A DNA stretch of 64,000 nt from Streptococcus mitis (GCF_016658865.1 NZ_CP067992.1:1197001-1261000); one strand, 5' to 3'. Positions 31,988-43,610 are shown, counted from the first letter of the stretch. Notes: generated from the sequence alone by a model not told the origin. A program made the numbers and translations.

Positions 31988-32629
31988 CTATCTATAGTAA
32001 CTGTACTTCTTCTCAACTTTTTTGGCAAGAATAGTCACAATACCAATTAAAATTAAGTAAATGGCTCCTGCCAAGAACATTGGGACCAGACTAGCATCAC
32101 GGTTGGCAGCTGTTCGACTAGCCAGGATAAGGTCTGAAATTCCTAGCGCATAGACCAAAGAAGTATCCTTGACCAAACTCATAACTTCGTTAAATACACT
32201 AGGAAGAACAATCTTGGTCACTTGGGGCAAGATAATATAGCGAACTGTGTCAAAGGGACTAAACTTCAAAACCTTAGCAGCCTCATATTGACCTTTAGGA
32301 ATGGTATCAATCCCTCCACGGAAGATTTCAGCAAAGTAAGCCGCATAATTCAAAACAAAGGCAATAATGGCCGCAGGAAGACGATCCAAACGGATCCCAA
32401 TGCTTGGCAGCACATAATAGATAAAAATCAATTGCAAGAGCAAGGGTGTTCCCCGCATAATCCAAATATAAATATTAATCAGATGATGGAGGGGCTTCCA
32501 ATGGACTTGCAAGGCAAAGGCAATCAAAACGCCCAAGGGAATAGAAAAAATCAAGACCAGTGCAAAAACCTGCAAAGTCATGCTTGCACCGCTCAATAAA
32601 CTCGGTAATATCTCAAACAAATAAGACAT
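31988..32629 (-). CDS. Polar amino-acid ABC transporter, permease
   Basis: A 213-residue HisM/GlnP-type permease with about five membrane segments and the EAA loop EAAKVLKFSPFDTVRYIILPQ. RGTPLLLQLIF near residue 70 is a family hallmark. The ATG at 32629 follows GGAGGTGC; an in-frame start at 32686 would lie upstream of the -10 element. A single permease gene implies a homodimer. First gene of the operon. Confidence 0.93.
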   Translation of the reverse strand: MSYLFEILPSLLSGASMTLQVFALVLIFSIPLGVLIAFALQVHWKPLHHLINIYIWIMRGTPLLLQLIFIYYVLPSIGIRLDRLPAAIIAFVLNYAAYFAEIFRGGIDTIPKGQYEAAKVLKFSPFDTVRYIILPQVTKIVLPSVFNEVMSLVKDTSLVYALGISDLILASRTAANRDASLVPMFLAGAIYLILIGIVTILAKKVEKKYSYYR

Positions 32630-32657
32630 ACTGCACCTCCTAAAAATAATTGTTCCT

Positions 32658-32686
32658 ATTATAGCATAAATAAACAAAATAACCAA
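32658..32686 (-). promoter_or_regulatory. Promoter of the amino-acid ABC operon
   Basis: -35 TTGGTT, 17-base spacer and extended -10 TGCTATAAT on the minus strand, about 25 bases upstream of the permease start. Confidence 0.8.
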
Positions 32687-32783
32687 TAATTTTTGTAAAA
32701 AAATTCTCTTTAAAAAGAAAAACTATATCTATCAAAAAAGAAAGGACGAAATGTGTCCTTTCTCGATCTTAGCTTTCCTTTAA

Positions 32784-33014
32784 CTAAAGATCCATAACAT
32801 CATCCATAGCAAGACTCATGAACCCCCAGATAAACAAACCAAGGACTAAATAAGCATAGAGTGGCAGGGAAGCAAAGATAAAAGGTGATAGTAAAATCAT
32901 ACCCAAGGTATCTCCAAAATTTGTACAAATACAATACAATCCAAAAAAAAGATAAAGGATAAAAATAATAAACCAAAAGCAAAATCGCTTGCGTGCTTTT
33001 TCTTTTCGAAACAT
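32784..33014 (-). CDS. Small hypothetical membrane protein
   Basis: 76 residues: a basic N-terminus (MFRKEKARKRF), then two hydrophobic segments (about 11-32 and 38-68) and an acidic tail (MDDVMDL). AAGGGGAGG lies eight bases before the ATG at 33014, good support for translation. Not recognised. It lies 18 bases downstream of an interrupted gene in a region of decayed mobile-element DNA and is probably a leftover of the same element. Confidence 0.55.
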   Translation of the reverse strand: MFRKEKARKRFCFWFIIFILYLFFGLYCICTNFGDTLGMILLSPFIFASLPLYAYLVLGLFIWGFMSLAMDDVMDL

Positions 33015-33031
33015 TTCTTCCACCTCCCCTT

Positions 33032-33484
33032 CTATAGCTCTATTATATTACTAAGACTTTTATTTGTAAAAGTACTATCAAAAAGAAGGGACTTTTTAAT
33101 TTTTTTATATCGTTGCAAATTACGATAAGCTAATTCTACGCAAACCAATAAAGATAATCTCTCAACTGATATCAAAAATAACAGAAAGAATAGTGAATAA
33201 ATTACCAACATAATAAAAGTTGCAAAGATTTCTTCCATATCATGATTAAAAATATAAATAATCGTGTAGGTATAGAGTGCTAAGACAGAAATAGCCACAC
33301 CTAATCAAATATGTGCCCAAATCAATCCTTTTCCACTCATCTTTCTCCCCAGCTCACTATAGAGCCTCTCTAATCCTTTACCAATCGTTTCTGATCGTCC
33401 TTGTTGTAGCTTTATTGATACAAAATTGAGTTTATTTAAAATTCTCTCATCAACTCTCACTGGTATAACAAATTGCTTATCCAT
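33032..33484 (-). pseudogene. Interrupted membrane protein gene with an in-frame TGA
   Basis: From an ATG at 33484 one frame gives 59 residues (MDKQFVIPVRVDERILNKLN..., ending SGKGLIWAHI), then TGA at 33305-33307, then continues in the same frame for 90 more residues with two membrane segments (about 63-80 and 85-110). The N-terminus (FVIPVRVDERILNKL) resembles the short ribbon-helix-helix stretches of plasmid or conjugative-element proteins. The whole 150-codon frame has no other stop, so a single nonsense change is the simplest explanation. Function unknown. Confidence 0.65.
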
Positions 33485-33563
33485 ATAGTCCCCATATTTT
33501 TAACATTACTATACTTTCTTATAGCTACATTGACAAGTTAAAGTTCAAAACCAGCTAAATCGA

Positions 33564-34080
33564 TTACTTCTTATTTATCACTTTTTCAATTGTTGCCAGG
33601 ACTCCATTAGTCCCTTCCATGAAATCACGAATACTCACACCAGAAGCCCCTCTGTAACTTGCCTGATAAAACTATAAAAACGTTTGAAAATTTGCTCAAG
33701 TGCCATCACTTCCTCTTTGGCTCTACATCACCTACTAAGTGAGCAAAAAATTCTGTAAAGATAGACATAATTTTTGCTAAATCTGTTTATTTCAGTAAAT
33801 CATTAATAGGTACATCATCTCAGAGATTAGCAATAAATTCTAACTACTGGTCAATTTTTTTACTGCTGCAATCTCGTTTTCTACTGTATACATTAAAATT
33901 AAGGAATCACGATAATATAAAGATAAAAGGATCGCTTGCTCTCTCTTCTTATCCTATATCTGTCATGTTCAGTTGAACTTTCAATTTCTTCAACTTTTCA
34001 GCATTATATCCATATACAATAGTAGCATAATGACCATTTGTTGCAGTATCTCAGCTATATATTAAAGTAAATTTCACTTT
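33564..34080 (-). pseudogene. Multiply frameshifted remnant of an unknown protein gene
   Basis: Reading the minus strand through at least four frame changes and three stops gives one continuous protein-like sequence of about 165 residues. Segments include TATNGHYATIVYGYNAEKLK, KREQAILLSLYYRDSLILMY, TDLAKIMSIFTEFFAHLVGD and ASGVSIRDFMEGTNGVLATI, ending VINKK and TAA at 33564. Each joint lies within a few bases of where the next frame starts to look coding. I do not recognise the family. It lies in the same orientation as the interrupted gene next to it. Confidence 0.45.
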
Positions 34081-34106
34081 TTTAGAAGAGTAGTGGACTT
34101 TTTACC

Positions 34107-34140
34107 AAAAAAAATCTAAGGGAGCTATATCAGCTCTCTT
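34107..34140 (-). terminator. Terminator within the decayed element
   Basis: Minus strand AAGAGAGCT, loop GATAT, AGCTCCCTT, then AGATTTTTTTT. A good stem with strong U-tract, yet with no gene left upstream of it; it marks a former transcript end. Confidence 0.65.
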
Positions 34141-34320
34141 ACTAGTAGCATGAATAATTTTAAATAGGCATTTGAGATTTATATCGATACAAAATACATT
34201 CAATGCTTTCTAATCCAACTTGATCTTTCAAAGTCAAAATCAGAACGATTTAAGTTAATCTTAAACCTGCCTCTTGATTACACAGTGAACCTTGAGTATA
34301 TCGAATATAATTCTGCATGA

Positions 34321-34640
34321 CGAGCGGAACTGCCAAAAATCGTAAAAACTATTGAAGATTTAAATCTGAAAACAAATACACAACTTGAAGAATCCATTGA
34401 TAGGCACCTCACCTACCACATCTTTAGGCATACTCTCATAAGCAGAATAGCGTAACTCTAAAAGCAATTATGGCAAGAGTAGGACGTTCTGATTCTAGGA
34501 CAATAAACAAAATCTACACACGTTACAAAGAAGATGGATGTCAATATCCTCAATTTGCTAGATAATTTATAGTTTTGCCCCCAAAATGCCCCAAAAGCAA
34601 AAGAAAAGCCTGTCACACAAGCTCAAATGCTTGATATGAC
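34321..34640 (+). pseudogene. C-terminal relic of a tyrosine (phage/ICE-type) integrase
   Basis: The plus strand keeps the C-terminal integrase boxes in two frames: SIDRHLTYHIFRHTLIS (HxxRHT at 34417-34434), then after a one-base shift LKAIMARVGRSDSRTINKIY with the presumed catalytic Tyr at 34515-34517. The conserved GHSDS reads GRSDS, so the second box His is lost. A third frame continues APKMPQKQKKSLSHKLK into the hup terminator, like the tail of streptococcal phage integrases. Stops at 34318 and 34453 and the frameshifts make it non-functional. Confidence 0.8.
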
Positions 34641-34650
34641 AGGTTTTTTA
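34603..34650 (-). terminator. Terminator of hup, probable integration site
   Basis: Minus strand: CCTGTCA ... TGACAGG with an inner CAAGC/GCTTG stem, followed by CTTTTCTTTT. It lies just past the hup stop, and the integrase relic ends inside it. Confidence 0.75.
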
Positions 34651-34658
34651 AATTCAAA

Positions 34659-34934
34659 TTATTTAACTGCGTCTTTAAGAGCTTTACCAGCTTTGAATGC
34701 TGGAACTTTAGAAGCTGCAATTTTGATTTCTTTACCAGTTTGTGGGTTACGACCTTTACGTGCAGCACGCTCACGAACTTCAAAGTTACCAAAACCGATC
34801 AATTGAACTTTTTCACCAGCTGCAAGGTACTCAGTTACAGCTGCGAATACAGCTTCAACTGCTGCTGCTGAGTCTTTCTTAGTCAATTCTGTAGCTTCTG
34901 CTACTTTAGCGATCAAATCTTGTTTGTTTGCCAT
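34659..34934 (-). CDS. hup: DNA-binding protein HU
   Basis: A 91-residue HU homodimer subunit. [20 protein letters not shown] forms the N-terminal helices; [20 protein letters not shown] and [20 protein letters not shown] make the DNA-wrapping arm and saddle. The main, essential nucleoid protein of streptococci (also called HlpA). GGAGG precedes the ATG. The 3' side is flanked by the remains of an integrative element. Confidence 0.98.
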   Translation of the reverse strand: MANKQDLIAKVAEATELTKKDSAAAVEAVFAAVTEYLAAGEKVQLIGFGNFEVRERAARKGRNPQTGKEIKIAASKVPAFKAGKALKDAVK

Positions 34935-35041
34935 GTTAATGATTCCTCCAATTTAATTTCTAATTAACAAATATAATCATATCCTAAAATCCCTTTTAGG
35001 TCAAGTTAAAAACACTATTTCTTCCCATTTTATTTATTTTT

Positions 35042-35881
35042 TTAGGAGTGGTAACGTACTAAAACAGCCCAAGCATTCTCACCCGTGTGAGTTTGAATAA
35101 TAGAGCCCGTTTCCAAAACTGAAATAGGCTTTTCAACATAAGCTTGTAATCTTTCTTTCATCTCTTTTGCCCAATCAGCACTACCAGAATATGAAATTCC
35201 AATCTCTGCTACAGAACGTTCAGAGAGCGATATTATCAACTCATCTAACCATTTTTTAAAGGTTTTAGCTCCACGACCTTTAACGATTGGCTGCAATTCA
35301 TGGTCTTTCATCTGCATGACAACACGTATATTAAGAAGTGAGCTCAACAATCCAGTTACACGCCCAATTCGTCCACCTTTAACAAGATTTTCCAAAGTCG
35401 AAACGCCAATATAGAGTTCTGTGTGGCTTTTAACCTCTTCTATGCGAGTTAAAATTTCCTCCAACTCTTTGCCTTCTTGTGCTAACTTCGCAGCCTCAAC
35501 AACTTGGAATTTCAAGGCTTGGTCAGTGAAGGAACTATCAATAACCGTCACATCGGCAGTAGATAAGCTAGCACCTTGACGTGCCGCTTCTACAGTACCA
35601 GAAAGGGCATGAGACATATGAATAGCAAGAATCTGGCTACCATCCTTACATAGGTCTTCAAAAACTTCCGCAAAGACACCTACAGGTGGCTGACTTGTTT
35701 TCGGAAGATTCTTACTTTCTTGCATCAACTGAAGAAATTTACCTTCTTCTTTCAAATCCGCATCAGAATAAACAACATTATCAATCATTACGGATAATGG
35801 AACTACCGTGATATCTAATTGTTTTACTAGTTCAGGTTCAATAGTAACAGATGAATCGGTTACAATCTTAATTTTAGTCAT
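35042..35881 (-). CDS. DegV family fatty-acid-binding protein
   Basis: A 279-residue DegV protein. It has the N-terminal [17 protein letters not shown], the ligand-site segment [17 protein letters not shown], and [20 protein letters not shown]. DegV/FakB-type proteins bind fatty acids and can present them to FakA kinase; whether this copy is a FakB is not decided by sequence. Divergent from yitT. Confidence 0.92.
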   Translation of the reverse strand: MTKIKIVTDSSVTIEPELVKQLDITVVPLSVMIDNVVYSDADLKEEGKFLQLMQESKNLPKTSQPPVGVFAEVFEDLCKDGSQILAIHMSHALSGTVEAARQGASLSTADVTVIDSSFTDQALKFQVVEAAKLAQEGKELEEILTRIEEVKSHTELYIGVSTLENLVKGGRIGRVTGLLSSLLNIRVVMQMKDHELQPIVKGRGAKTFKKWLDELIISLSERSVAEIGISYSGSADWAKEMKERLQAYVEKPISVLETGSIIQTHTGENAWAVLVRYHS

Positions 35882-35966
35882 AGTGTCAATCTTTCTATTT
35901 TAGGATTCAGATTGGTTTTTCACTTTTAATTATATCAAAAAAAGATTAAAAATCCTAATGGAGTCA

Positions 35967-35996
35967 TTCAAATTTTCCTTAAAAATTTGATATAAT
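35967..35996 (+). promoter_or_regulatory. Promoter of the yitT-like gene
   Basis: -35-like TTCAAA, 18-base spacer, extended -10 TGATATAAT; the -10 lies 25 bases before the ATG at 36021, which has AGAGGT as ribosome binding site. Confidence 0.65.
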
Positions 35997-36020
35997 CTAC
36001 TTATAAGAAAAGAGGTCCCT

Positions 36021-36869
36021 ATGATTAAAAAAATTTATCCCATTTTAACCATTTTACTAGGTGCTGCTATTTATGCTTTTGGGCTGACTTATTTTGTAGT
36101 TCCCCATCATCTCTTTGAAGGAGGGGCGACAGGTATTACCCTCATCACCTTTTATCTTTTTAAAATCCCTGTTTCTCTGATGAACTTGCTGATTAATATT
36201 CCCCTTTTCATCCTGGCTTGGAAAATCTTTGGAGCCAAATCCCTCTATTCTAGTTTACTAGGAACCTTAGCTTTGTCCGCTTGGTTAGCTGTTTTTGAGC
36301 GGATTCCCCTTCATATTGATCTTCAAGGTGATTTACTGATTACAGCCCTCATAGCTGGGATTCTATTGGGAATTGGTCTTGGAATTATCTTTAATGCTGG
36401 AGGTACAACTGGTGGTACTGATATTCTAGCTCGTATTCTCAATAAATACACTCATATATCCATGGGGAAACTGCTCTTTATCTTAGATTTTTGTATTCTA
36501 ATGCTTATTCTCCTAATCTTCAAGGACTTGAGATTGGTTTCCTACACGCTCTTATTTGATTTTATCGTTTCTCGTGTCATTGATTTGATTGGTGAAGGTG
36601 GCTATGCTGGTAAAGGTTTTATGATTATCACAAAACGTCCTGACCAACTTGCTAAGGCGATTAATGATGACCTAGGTAGAGGCGTTACTTTCATCTCAGG
36701 TCAAGGTTATTATAGTCAAGAAGATTTGAAGATTATCTACTGTATTGTCGGAAGAAATGAAATTGTGAAAATGAAGGAAATGATTCATCGAATTGATCCT
36801 CAAGCCTTTATAACTATTACAGAAGCTCATGAAATCCTAGGAGAAGGCTTCACATATATAAAAGAGTAA
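36021..36869 (+). CDS. YitT family membrane protein
   Basis: A 282-residue YitT protein: five or six membrane segments in the N-terminal 200 residues (EGGATGITLITFYLFKIPVS, NAGGTTGGTDILARILNKYT) and a C-terminal cytosolic DUF2179 domain from about 205 (LGRGVTFISGQGYYSQEDLK). The family is common in Firmicutes; its transport substrate is unknown. Single gene with its own promoter and terminator. Confidence 0.9.
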   Translation: MIKKIYPILTILLGAAIYAFGLTYFVVPHHLFEGGATGITLITFYLFKIPVSLMNLLINIPLFILAWKIFGAKSLYSSLLGTLALSAWLAVFERIPLHIDLQGDLLITALIAGILLGIGLGIIFNAGGTTGGTDILARILNKYTHISMGKLLFILDFCILMLILLIFKDLRLVSYTLLFDFIVSRVIDLIGEGGYAGKGFMIITKRPDQLAKAINDDLGRGVTFISGQGYYSQEDLKIIYCIVGRNEIVKMKEMIHRIDPQAFITITEAHEILGEGFTYIKE

Positions 36870-36871
36870 GC

Positions 36872-36897
36872 AAAAAGCTGGGAAGTTCCAGCTTTTT
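36872..36897. terminator. Bidirectional terminator between convergent genes
   Basis: AAAAAGCTGG, loop, CCAGCTTTTT: a perfect ten-base stem with A/T tracts on both sides, shared by the yitT-like gene and the APC permease gene. Confidence 0.88.
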
Positions 36898-36899
36898 CT

Positions 36900-38291
36900 T
36901 TATTCAGAAAGTGTAGAATGACGATAGCCATAAGTAAAGTAAATCACAAGTCCAACTACAAGAGCAATTCCAAACGCAATCCATGTTTCTACACTATATT
37001 GAAGCATAAAGGAAAGACAGATTAGAATCGAGAGAATCGGTAACAAGGGAACTAGGGGAGTTTTGAATTCTCCTTCTTTAGGCATTCCCTTATCCTTTCT
37101 AAGTTTTATAATTCCATAAGCCAATAAGATAAGATAAGCAAGCGTACAAATATTTAGAAAGGCTGCAATACTAGCCAGTGGAAACACTCCTGCTGCAATT
37201 GCAGAAGCAACTCCAGTTAAGATGGTCGCATTTTTAGGAACACGACTTGTTTTGCTTAATTGCTTAAAACTTCGAGGTAAAAGACCATCACGTGCTAAAC
37301 TGTAAATCATACGCGATAAGGCATAAGTCATAGAAATACACACTGTTATTAGGGTTAAAATGGCCACTAATGACACATAATTAGCTGCCCAACCAATTCC
37401 TATACTTCGCAATGAAAATGCTACAGCATCATCCACATTGAGTTGGCTGTAGTGAACAATCCCTGTCAATACTAATGTAACCAGAGCATAGAGAATCGTT
37501 ACGATTGTCAAAGACAAAACAATACCTCGTGGGACATTCTTTTGTGGATTTTGAATTTCATCAACAGCCATCGAAATAGATTCAAATCCTAGGAAACCAA
37601 AGAACATCAAAGATGCTCCTGCCATTATTCCAGTACTTCCACCATAAATTTGACCAAAACCAAAAGGAGCAAAGTTGGACCAATTTTCTGGTTTAATATA
37701 CCAGATACCAACTAGAATAAACAAAGCGAGAGCAGAGAATTTCAAGACGACTAGAAGCGAATTAAAACGCAATGCTGCCTTGGAATTTAATAAAACTAAA
37801 CCGGTTACCAGTGTCAGTACCAAAATAGGTAAAAGGTCTATATAGGCACCCTGCTCAGGGTTAAAGGTCCCATTCAAGGATTGAGGCATTGATATACTAT
37901 AGTTACTGAGCAAGCCTTTAAAATAAGCTGCCCAGCCAGAGGCCACACCAGAAACTGCTGTCATGAACTCCATGATGGTCAACCAACCAGCAATCCAAGC
38001 TGGTAATTCACCCAAAATTGCATACAAATAACTATAAGCACCACCAGTTGCAGGAACACGAGAGGCAAACTCTGCGAAAAAGAGGGCGGATAAAGAAACA
38101 CACAGGGCAGAAATCACTATAGATACCACCAGTGACGGACCAGCAAGCGTTGCTGCTGCGGTTCCTGTAATGGTAAAAATCCCAGTTCCTACCATGGCAC
38201 CGATTCCTAATAAAATCAAATCCCATACTTTTAAATGACGGTGCATTTCAGTACGTCCCAAGCTAACATCTTTTGTTCTAAAAATATTCAT
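36900..38291 (-). CDS. APC-family amino-acid permease
   Basis: A 463-residue transporter with about 12 membrane segments. Substrate-site motifs: LLGIGAMVGTGIFTITG (TM1), FAEFASRVPATGGAYSYLY (TM3) and FFGFLGFESISMAVDEIQNP (TM6), as in cationic amino-acid transporters of the YfnA/CAT group. The ligand is not certain. Monocistronic, terminated by the shared hairpin. Confidence 0.9.
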   Translation of the reverse strand: MNIFRTKDVSLGRTEMHRHLKVWDLILLGIGAMVGTGIFTITGTAAATLAGPSLVVSIVISALCVSLSALFFAEFASRVPATGGAYSYLYAILGELPAWIAGWLTIMEFMTAVSGVASGWAAYFKGLLSNYSISMPQSLNGTFNPEQGAYIDLLPILVLTLVTGLVLLNSKAALRFNSLLVVLKFSALALFILVGIWYIKPENWSNFAPFGFGQIYGGSTGIMAGASLMFFGFLGFESISMAVDEIQNPQKNVPRGIVLSLTIVTILYALVTLVLTGIVHYSQLNVDDAVAFSLRSIGIGWAANYVSLVAILTLITVCISMTYALSRMIYSLARDGLLPRSFKQLSKTSRVPKNATILTGVASAIAAGVFPLASIAAFLNICTLAYLILLAYGIIKLRKDKGMPKEGEFKTPLVPLLPILSILICLSFMLQYSVETWIAFGIALVVGLVIYFTYGYRHSTLSE

Positions 38292-38370
38292 ACTTCATCT
38301 CCATTAAATATGATTGTTTTATTTTATCATATAAAAGGGATTTTGTGAATATTTATAAGATGATTTTTCA

Positions 38371-38406
38371 AAAAAATCTGAACAGAAATAAATCCTGCTC
38401 AGATTC
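38371..38406 (-). terminator. Terminator of the suf operon
   Basis: Minus strand GAATCTGAGCAGG, loop, CTGTTCAGATT then TTTTT, just downstream of the sufB stop. Confidence 0.75.
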
Positions 38407-38415
38407 TACATATTC

Positions 38416-39828
38416 TTACCCAACTGATCCTTCCATCTCATAGCTAATCAAGCGATTAAGCTCAACAGCATACTCCATTGGAAGCTCTTTTGTAAATGGT
38501 TCTACAAATCCCATAACAATCATCTCAGTTGCTTCAGATTCTGACAATCCACGGCTCATGAGGTAATAGAGTTGCTCTTCTGAAATCTTAGATACCTTAG
38601 CTTCGTGTTCCAAAGCGACTTGTGAGTTGTGAATTTCATTAAACGGAATGGTATCTGATGCTGACAAGTCATCCATGATAATGGTATCACACTCGATGTG
38701 AGAGACAGATTTCTTAGAGCTTTTATTAAAGGTTACCTGTCCACGGTAGTCCACCTTTCCTCCGCCTTTAGCGATGGATTTAGACACGATAGACGAGCTT
38801 GTATGTGGAGCGTTGTGGATCATCTTAGCTCCAGTATCCTGGTGTTGCCCAGCATTGGCAAAAGCGATAGAGAGCATGGTACCACGCGCCCCTTCTCCAT
38901 CTAGGTAAACAGATGGGTATTTCATGGTTGTTTTGGCACCCAAGTTACCATCAATCCACTCAACAGTGGCATCCTTTTGAGCCTTAGCACGCTTTGTTAC
39001 CAAGTTATAGACGTTATCAGACCAGTTTTGGATAGTCGTATAACGCATATAAGCTCCATCCAAGGCAAAGATTTCTACAATGGCAGCATGCAAGCTGTTA
39101 CTTGAATAAGTTGGCGCTGTACATCCTTCTACATAATGGACACTTGCTCCCTCATCAACGATAATCAAGGTACGTTCAAACTGACCAGTATTTTCGTTGT
39201 TGATACGGAAGTAAGTTTGAAGTGGAATATCCACTTTGACCCCTTTTGGTACGTAGATAAAGGTTCCACCTGACCATACTGCTGAGTTAAGAGCTGCCAA
39301 CTTGTTATCAGTCGGCGGTACCAACTTAGCAAAGTATTGTTTAAACAAGTCTGGGTATTCCTTGAGGGCAGAATCCGTATCTGTAAAGATAATACCCAAT
39401 TTCTGGAACTCTTCCTTCATGTTGTGGTAAACCACTTCTGACTCGTACTGGGCAGAGGCACCTGCTAGATAAGCACGCTCAGCTTCAGGAATCCCGATAC
39501 GTTCAAAGGTTTCTTTAATTTTTTCAGGAACCTCATCCCATGAACGAGCTGGTTTATCAGATGGTTTTTGGTAGTAGATCAAGTCATCAAAATCAATCTC
39601 TGACAAGTCTGCTCCCCAAGTTTGCATGGGCATTTTTTTGAAGGTTTCATAAGACTTCAAACGGAATTCTAGCATCCACTCAGGTTCTCCCTTTGCAGCT
39701 GATAGTTCACGAATGACATCTTCATTCAATCCTTTTCCTGTCGATAGGACAGGCTCTACATCATCATGGAAACCAAATTTATATTCACCAAGGTCAATTG
39801 GTTTTGGTTCTACTCTTTCTTCAGCCAT
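38416..39828 (-). CDS. sufB: SufB, Fe-S cluster scaffold
   Basis: A 470-residue SufB, part of the SufBCD complex that assembles Fe-S clusters. Conserved: [40 protein letters not shown], and the C-terminal [21 protein letters not shown] use the ATG at 39828 (MAEERVEP) after GAAAGGA; an in-frame start at 39873 would overlap the spacer to sufU without support. Last gene of sufC-D-S-U-B. Confidence 0.96.
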   Translation of the reverse strand: MAEERVEPKPIDLGEYKFGFHDDVEPVLSTGKGLNEDVIRELSAAKGEPEWMLEFRLKSYETFKKMPMQTWGADLSEIDFDDLIYYQKPSDKPARSWDEVPEKIKETFERIGIPEAERAYLAGASAQYESEVVYHNMKEEFQKLGIIFTDTDSALKEYPDLFKQYFAKLVPPTDNKLAALNSAVWSGGTFIYVPKGVKVDIPLQTYFRINNENTGQFERTLIIVDEGASVHYVEGCTAPTYSSNSLHAAIVEIFALDGAYMRYTTIQNWSDNVYNLVTKRAKAQKDATVEWIDGNLGAKTTMKYPSVYLDGEGARGTMLSIAFANAGQHQDTGAKMIHNAPHTSSSIVSKSIAKGGGKVDYRGQVTFNKSSKKSVSHIECDTIIMDDLSASDTIPFNEIHNSQVALEHEAKVSKISEEQLYYLMSRGLSESEATEMIVMGFVEPFTKELPMEYAVELNRLISYEMEGSVG

Positions 39829-39885
39829 AATATCCTTTCTTTCATTCTTCATTTCTACTGATTCATAAGACAAAAGAAACTTGCC

Positions 39886-41542
<1,657 letters not shown>

Positions 41543-41549
41543 CTACCCC

Positions 41550-42812
41550 TTAGCGTTTTGACAATTTTTCTTCGATAGTTGCAATCATTTCATCACGAAC
41601 TTCCTTGACTGGAATCTCAACGATAACTGAGCCAAGGAAACCACGGACAACCAAACGTTCTGCAGTCGCCTTATCTAAACCACGGCTCATGAGGTAGTAC
41701 ATGTCTTCTGGATCTACCTGACCGATAGAAGCTGCGTGACCTGCAGTAACATCATTCTCGTCAATCAAAAGAATTGGATTGGCATCTGAACGCGCTTGAT
41801 CTGACAACATAAGAACACGGCTTTCTTGTTGCGCATCTGCTCCCTTGGCCCCCTTGATGATGTGGCCAATACCATTGAAGGTCAAAGTTGCTTTCTCAAG
41901 AATAACCCCATGTTGCAGGATATTTCCGATTGAGTTACAGCCGTAGTTGGTTACACGAGTATCAATCCCTTGTACCTGACGACCACTTGAAAGAGCTACA
42001 ACCTTGAGATCTGCATGGCTACCATTTCCAATCAAGTCGCTATCAAAGTCAGCAACGACGTTTCCTTCGTTCATGACACCGATTGCCCAATCAATACTTG
42101 CATCATTGCCCAACTTACCACGACGGCTAATGTAGGCAGTAACGTTTTCACCTAGACGGTCAATAGCTGCAAACTTGACTTGAGCACCTGAACGAGCAAT
42201 GACTTCTACTGTTATATTAGCAGTTGCTTTGGCACTTCCTTCACCGCGTGACTCTAAACGCTCCAGATAACTAATCTTAGAGTTTTTACCAGCGATAATC
42301 ATAATATGCTTGTTAAACGGCACATCACTATCACTATCTTGGTAGAAAATACCTTCGATTGGTTCTTTAATCTCAACATTATCAGGAATGTAGAGAACAG
42401 CACCACTATTGAAATAAGCTGTATGGTAGGCTGCCAACTTATCATCGTCATACTTAACAGATGACATGAAGAATTCCTCAATAAGCTCTGGAATTTCTTC
42501 TAAAGCTGAGTGAAAATCTGTAAAGACGACACCCTGTTCAGCCAACTCAACTGGAGTTTGCTCAAAAACAGTCTGAGTTCCTACTTGCACCAATTTCAAG
42601 TGGTTATCTAGTGCAGTGAAATCTGGAACATTTGCTGATGGCTCATTTTCTGTAATCGTTCCATCCCCCAGATTCCAACGGTGGAATTTGACACGCTCAA
42701 TAACTGGTAATTCTAAACTCTCAATCTTATCAAAAGCTTTTTGACGGAGGTCAGCCAACCAGCTTGGTTCAGCGTGCATTTCTGAAAAAAGTTTAATATT
42801 TTCTTTAGTCAT
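41550..42812 (-). CDS. sufD: SufD, Fe-S assembly complex subunit
   Basis: A 420-residue SufD, paralogue of SufB and partner in the SufBC2D scaffold. Conserved core: ITVEVIARSGAQVKFAAIDR, HADLKVVALSSGRQVQGIDT and ENDVTAGHAASIGQVDPEDM with the conserved His. The C-terminus [20 protein letters not shown] parallels SufB. Follows sufC by 27 bases. Confidence 0.96.
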   Translation of the reverse strand: MTKENIKLFSEMHAEPSWLADLRQKAFDKIESLELPVIERVKFHRWNLGDGTITENEPSANVPDFTALDNHLKLVQVGTQTVFEQTPVELAEQGVVFTDFHSALEEIPELIEEFFMSSVKYDDDKLAAYHTAYFNSGAVLYIPDNVEIKEPIEGIFYQDSDSDVPFNKHIMIIAGKNSKISYLERLESRGEGSAKATANITVEVIARSGAQVKFAAIDRLGENVTAYISRRGKLGNDASIDWAIGVMNEGNVVADFDSDLIGNGSHADLKVVALSSGRQVQGIDTRVTNYGCNSIGNILQHGVILEKATLTFNGIGHIIKGAKGADAQQESRVLMLSDQARSDANPILLIDENDVTAGHAASIGQVDPEDMYYLMSRGLDKATAERLVVRGFLGSVIVEIPVKEVRDEMIATIEEKLSKR

Positions 42813-42839
42813 TTACTTCTCCTAAAAGATACGAGGGAA

Positions 42840-43610
42840 TTACAATTCTTCCTTGTAGTCATAGCCAAGTTCTTCAGCTAGTTTTGCGTATCCTTCACGC
42901 TCCAAACGCGCAGCCAATTCTGGACCACCAGAAAGGACAACACGACCTTCCATCATCACGTGTACCACATCTGGTGTGATATAGTTCAAAAGACGTTGGT
43001 AGTGAGTGATAATCATAGCACCAAAGCCTTCACCACGCATGGCATTGACCCCTTTCGATACAACTTTAAGAGCGTCAATATCAAGACCAGAATCAATCTC
43101 ATCCAAAAGAGCAAATGTTGGCTCCAACATCAAAAGTTGAAGAATTTCATTACGTTTTTTCTCACCACCAGAGAAACCTTCGTTGAGGTAACGCTCAGCC
43201 ATTTCTTCTTTCATGTTAAGCAATTCCATCTTCTCATCCAATTTAGTGATAAACTCACGAACTGAAATTTTTTCATCATCTTCTTTACCAGCATTCATGG
43301 CTGCACGAAGAAACTCAGCGTTAGTAATACCAGGAATTTCTGATGGGTATTGCATAGCAAGGAAAAGTCCCATACGCGCACGCTCGTCCACTTCCAACTC
43401 AAGGATGTTTACGCCATCAAACAAGACCTCACCTTTGGTCACCTCATAGTTTGGATTTCCCATAATAGCTGCAGAAAGAGTCGATTTACCAGTACCATTT
43501 GGCCCCATGATAGCGGCGATTTCTCCTGTTTTCAGGGTCAGGTTAACCCCTTTTAAAATTTCTTTTCCTTCAATCTCAACGTGAAGATCTTTGATCTCTA
43601 ATACTGACAT
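42840..43610 (-). CDS. sufC: SufC, ATPase of the SufBCD complex
   Basis: A 256-residue ABC-type ATPase without membrane partner. Walker A is MGPNGTGKSTL, the signature is FSGGEKKRNEIL (typical SufC variant), and Walker B is FALLDEIDSGLDIDALK. Its ATP cycle drives conformational changes in SufBD. I use the ATG at 43610 (MSVLEIKDLH), after AAAGGAAC; a frame extension to 43679 has no supported start. First gene of the suf operon. Confidence 0.96.
   Translation of the reverse strand: MSVLEIKDLHVEIEGKEILKGVNLTLKTGEIAAIMGPNGTGKSTLSAAIMGNPNYEVTKGEVLFDGVNILELEVDERARMGLFLAMQYPSEIPGITNAEFLRAAMNAGKEDDEKISVREFITKLDEKMELLNMKEEMAERYLNEGFSGGEKKRNEILQLLMLEPTFALLDEIDSGLDIDALKVVSKGVNAMRGEGFGAMIITHYQRLLNYITPDVVHVMMEGRVVLSGGPELAARLEREGYAKLAEELGYDYKEEL

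Noticed and set aside
34141..34320. Plus-strand frame LDLSKSKSERFKLILNL upstream of the integrase relic
   Set aside because: It could be older integrase sequence but shows no diagnostic residues, so it was left out of the relic.
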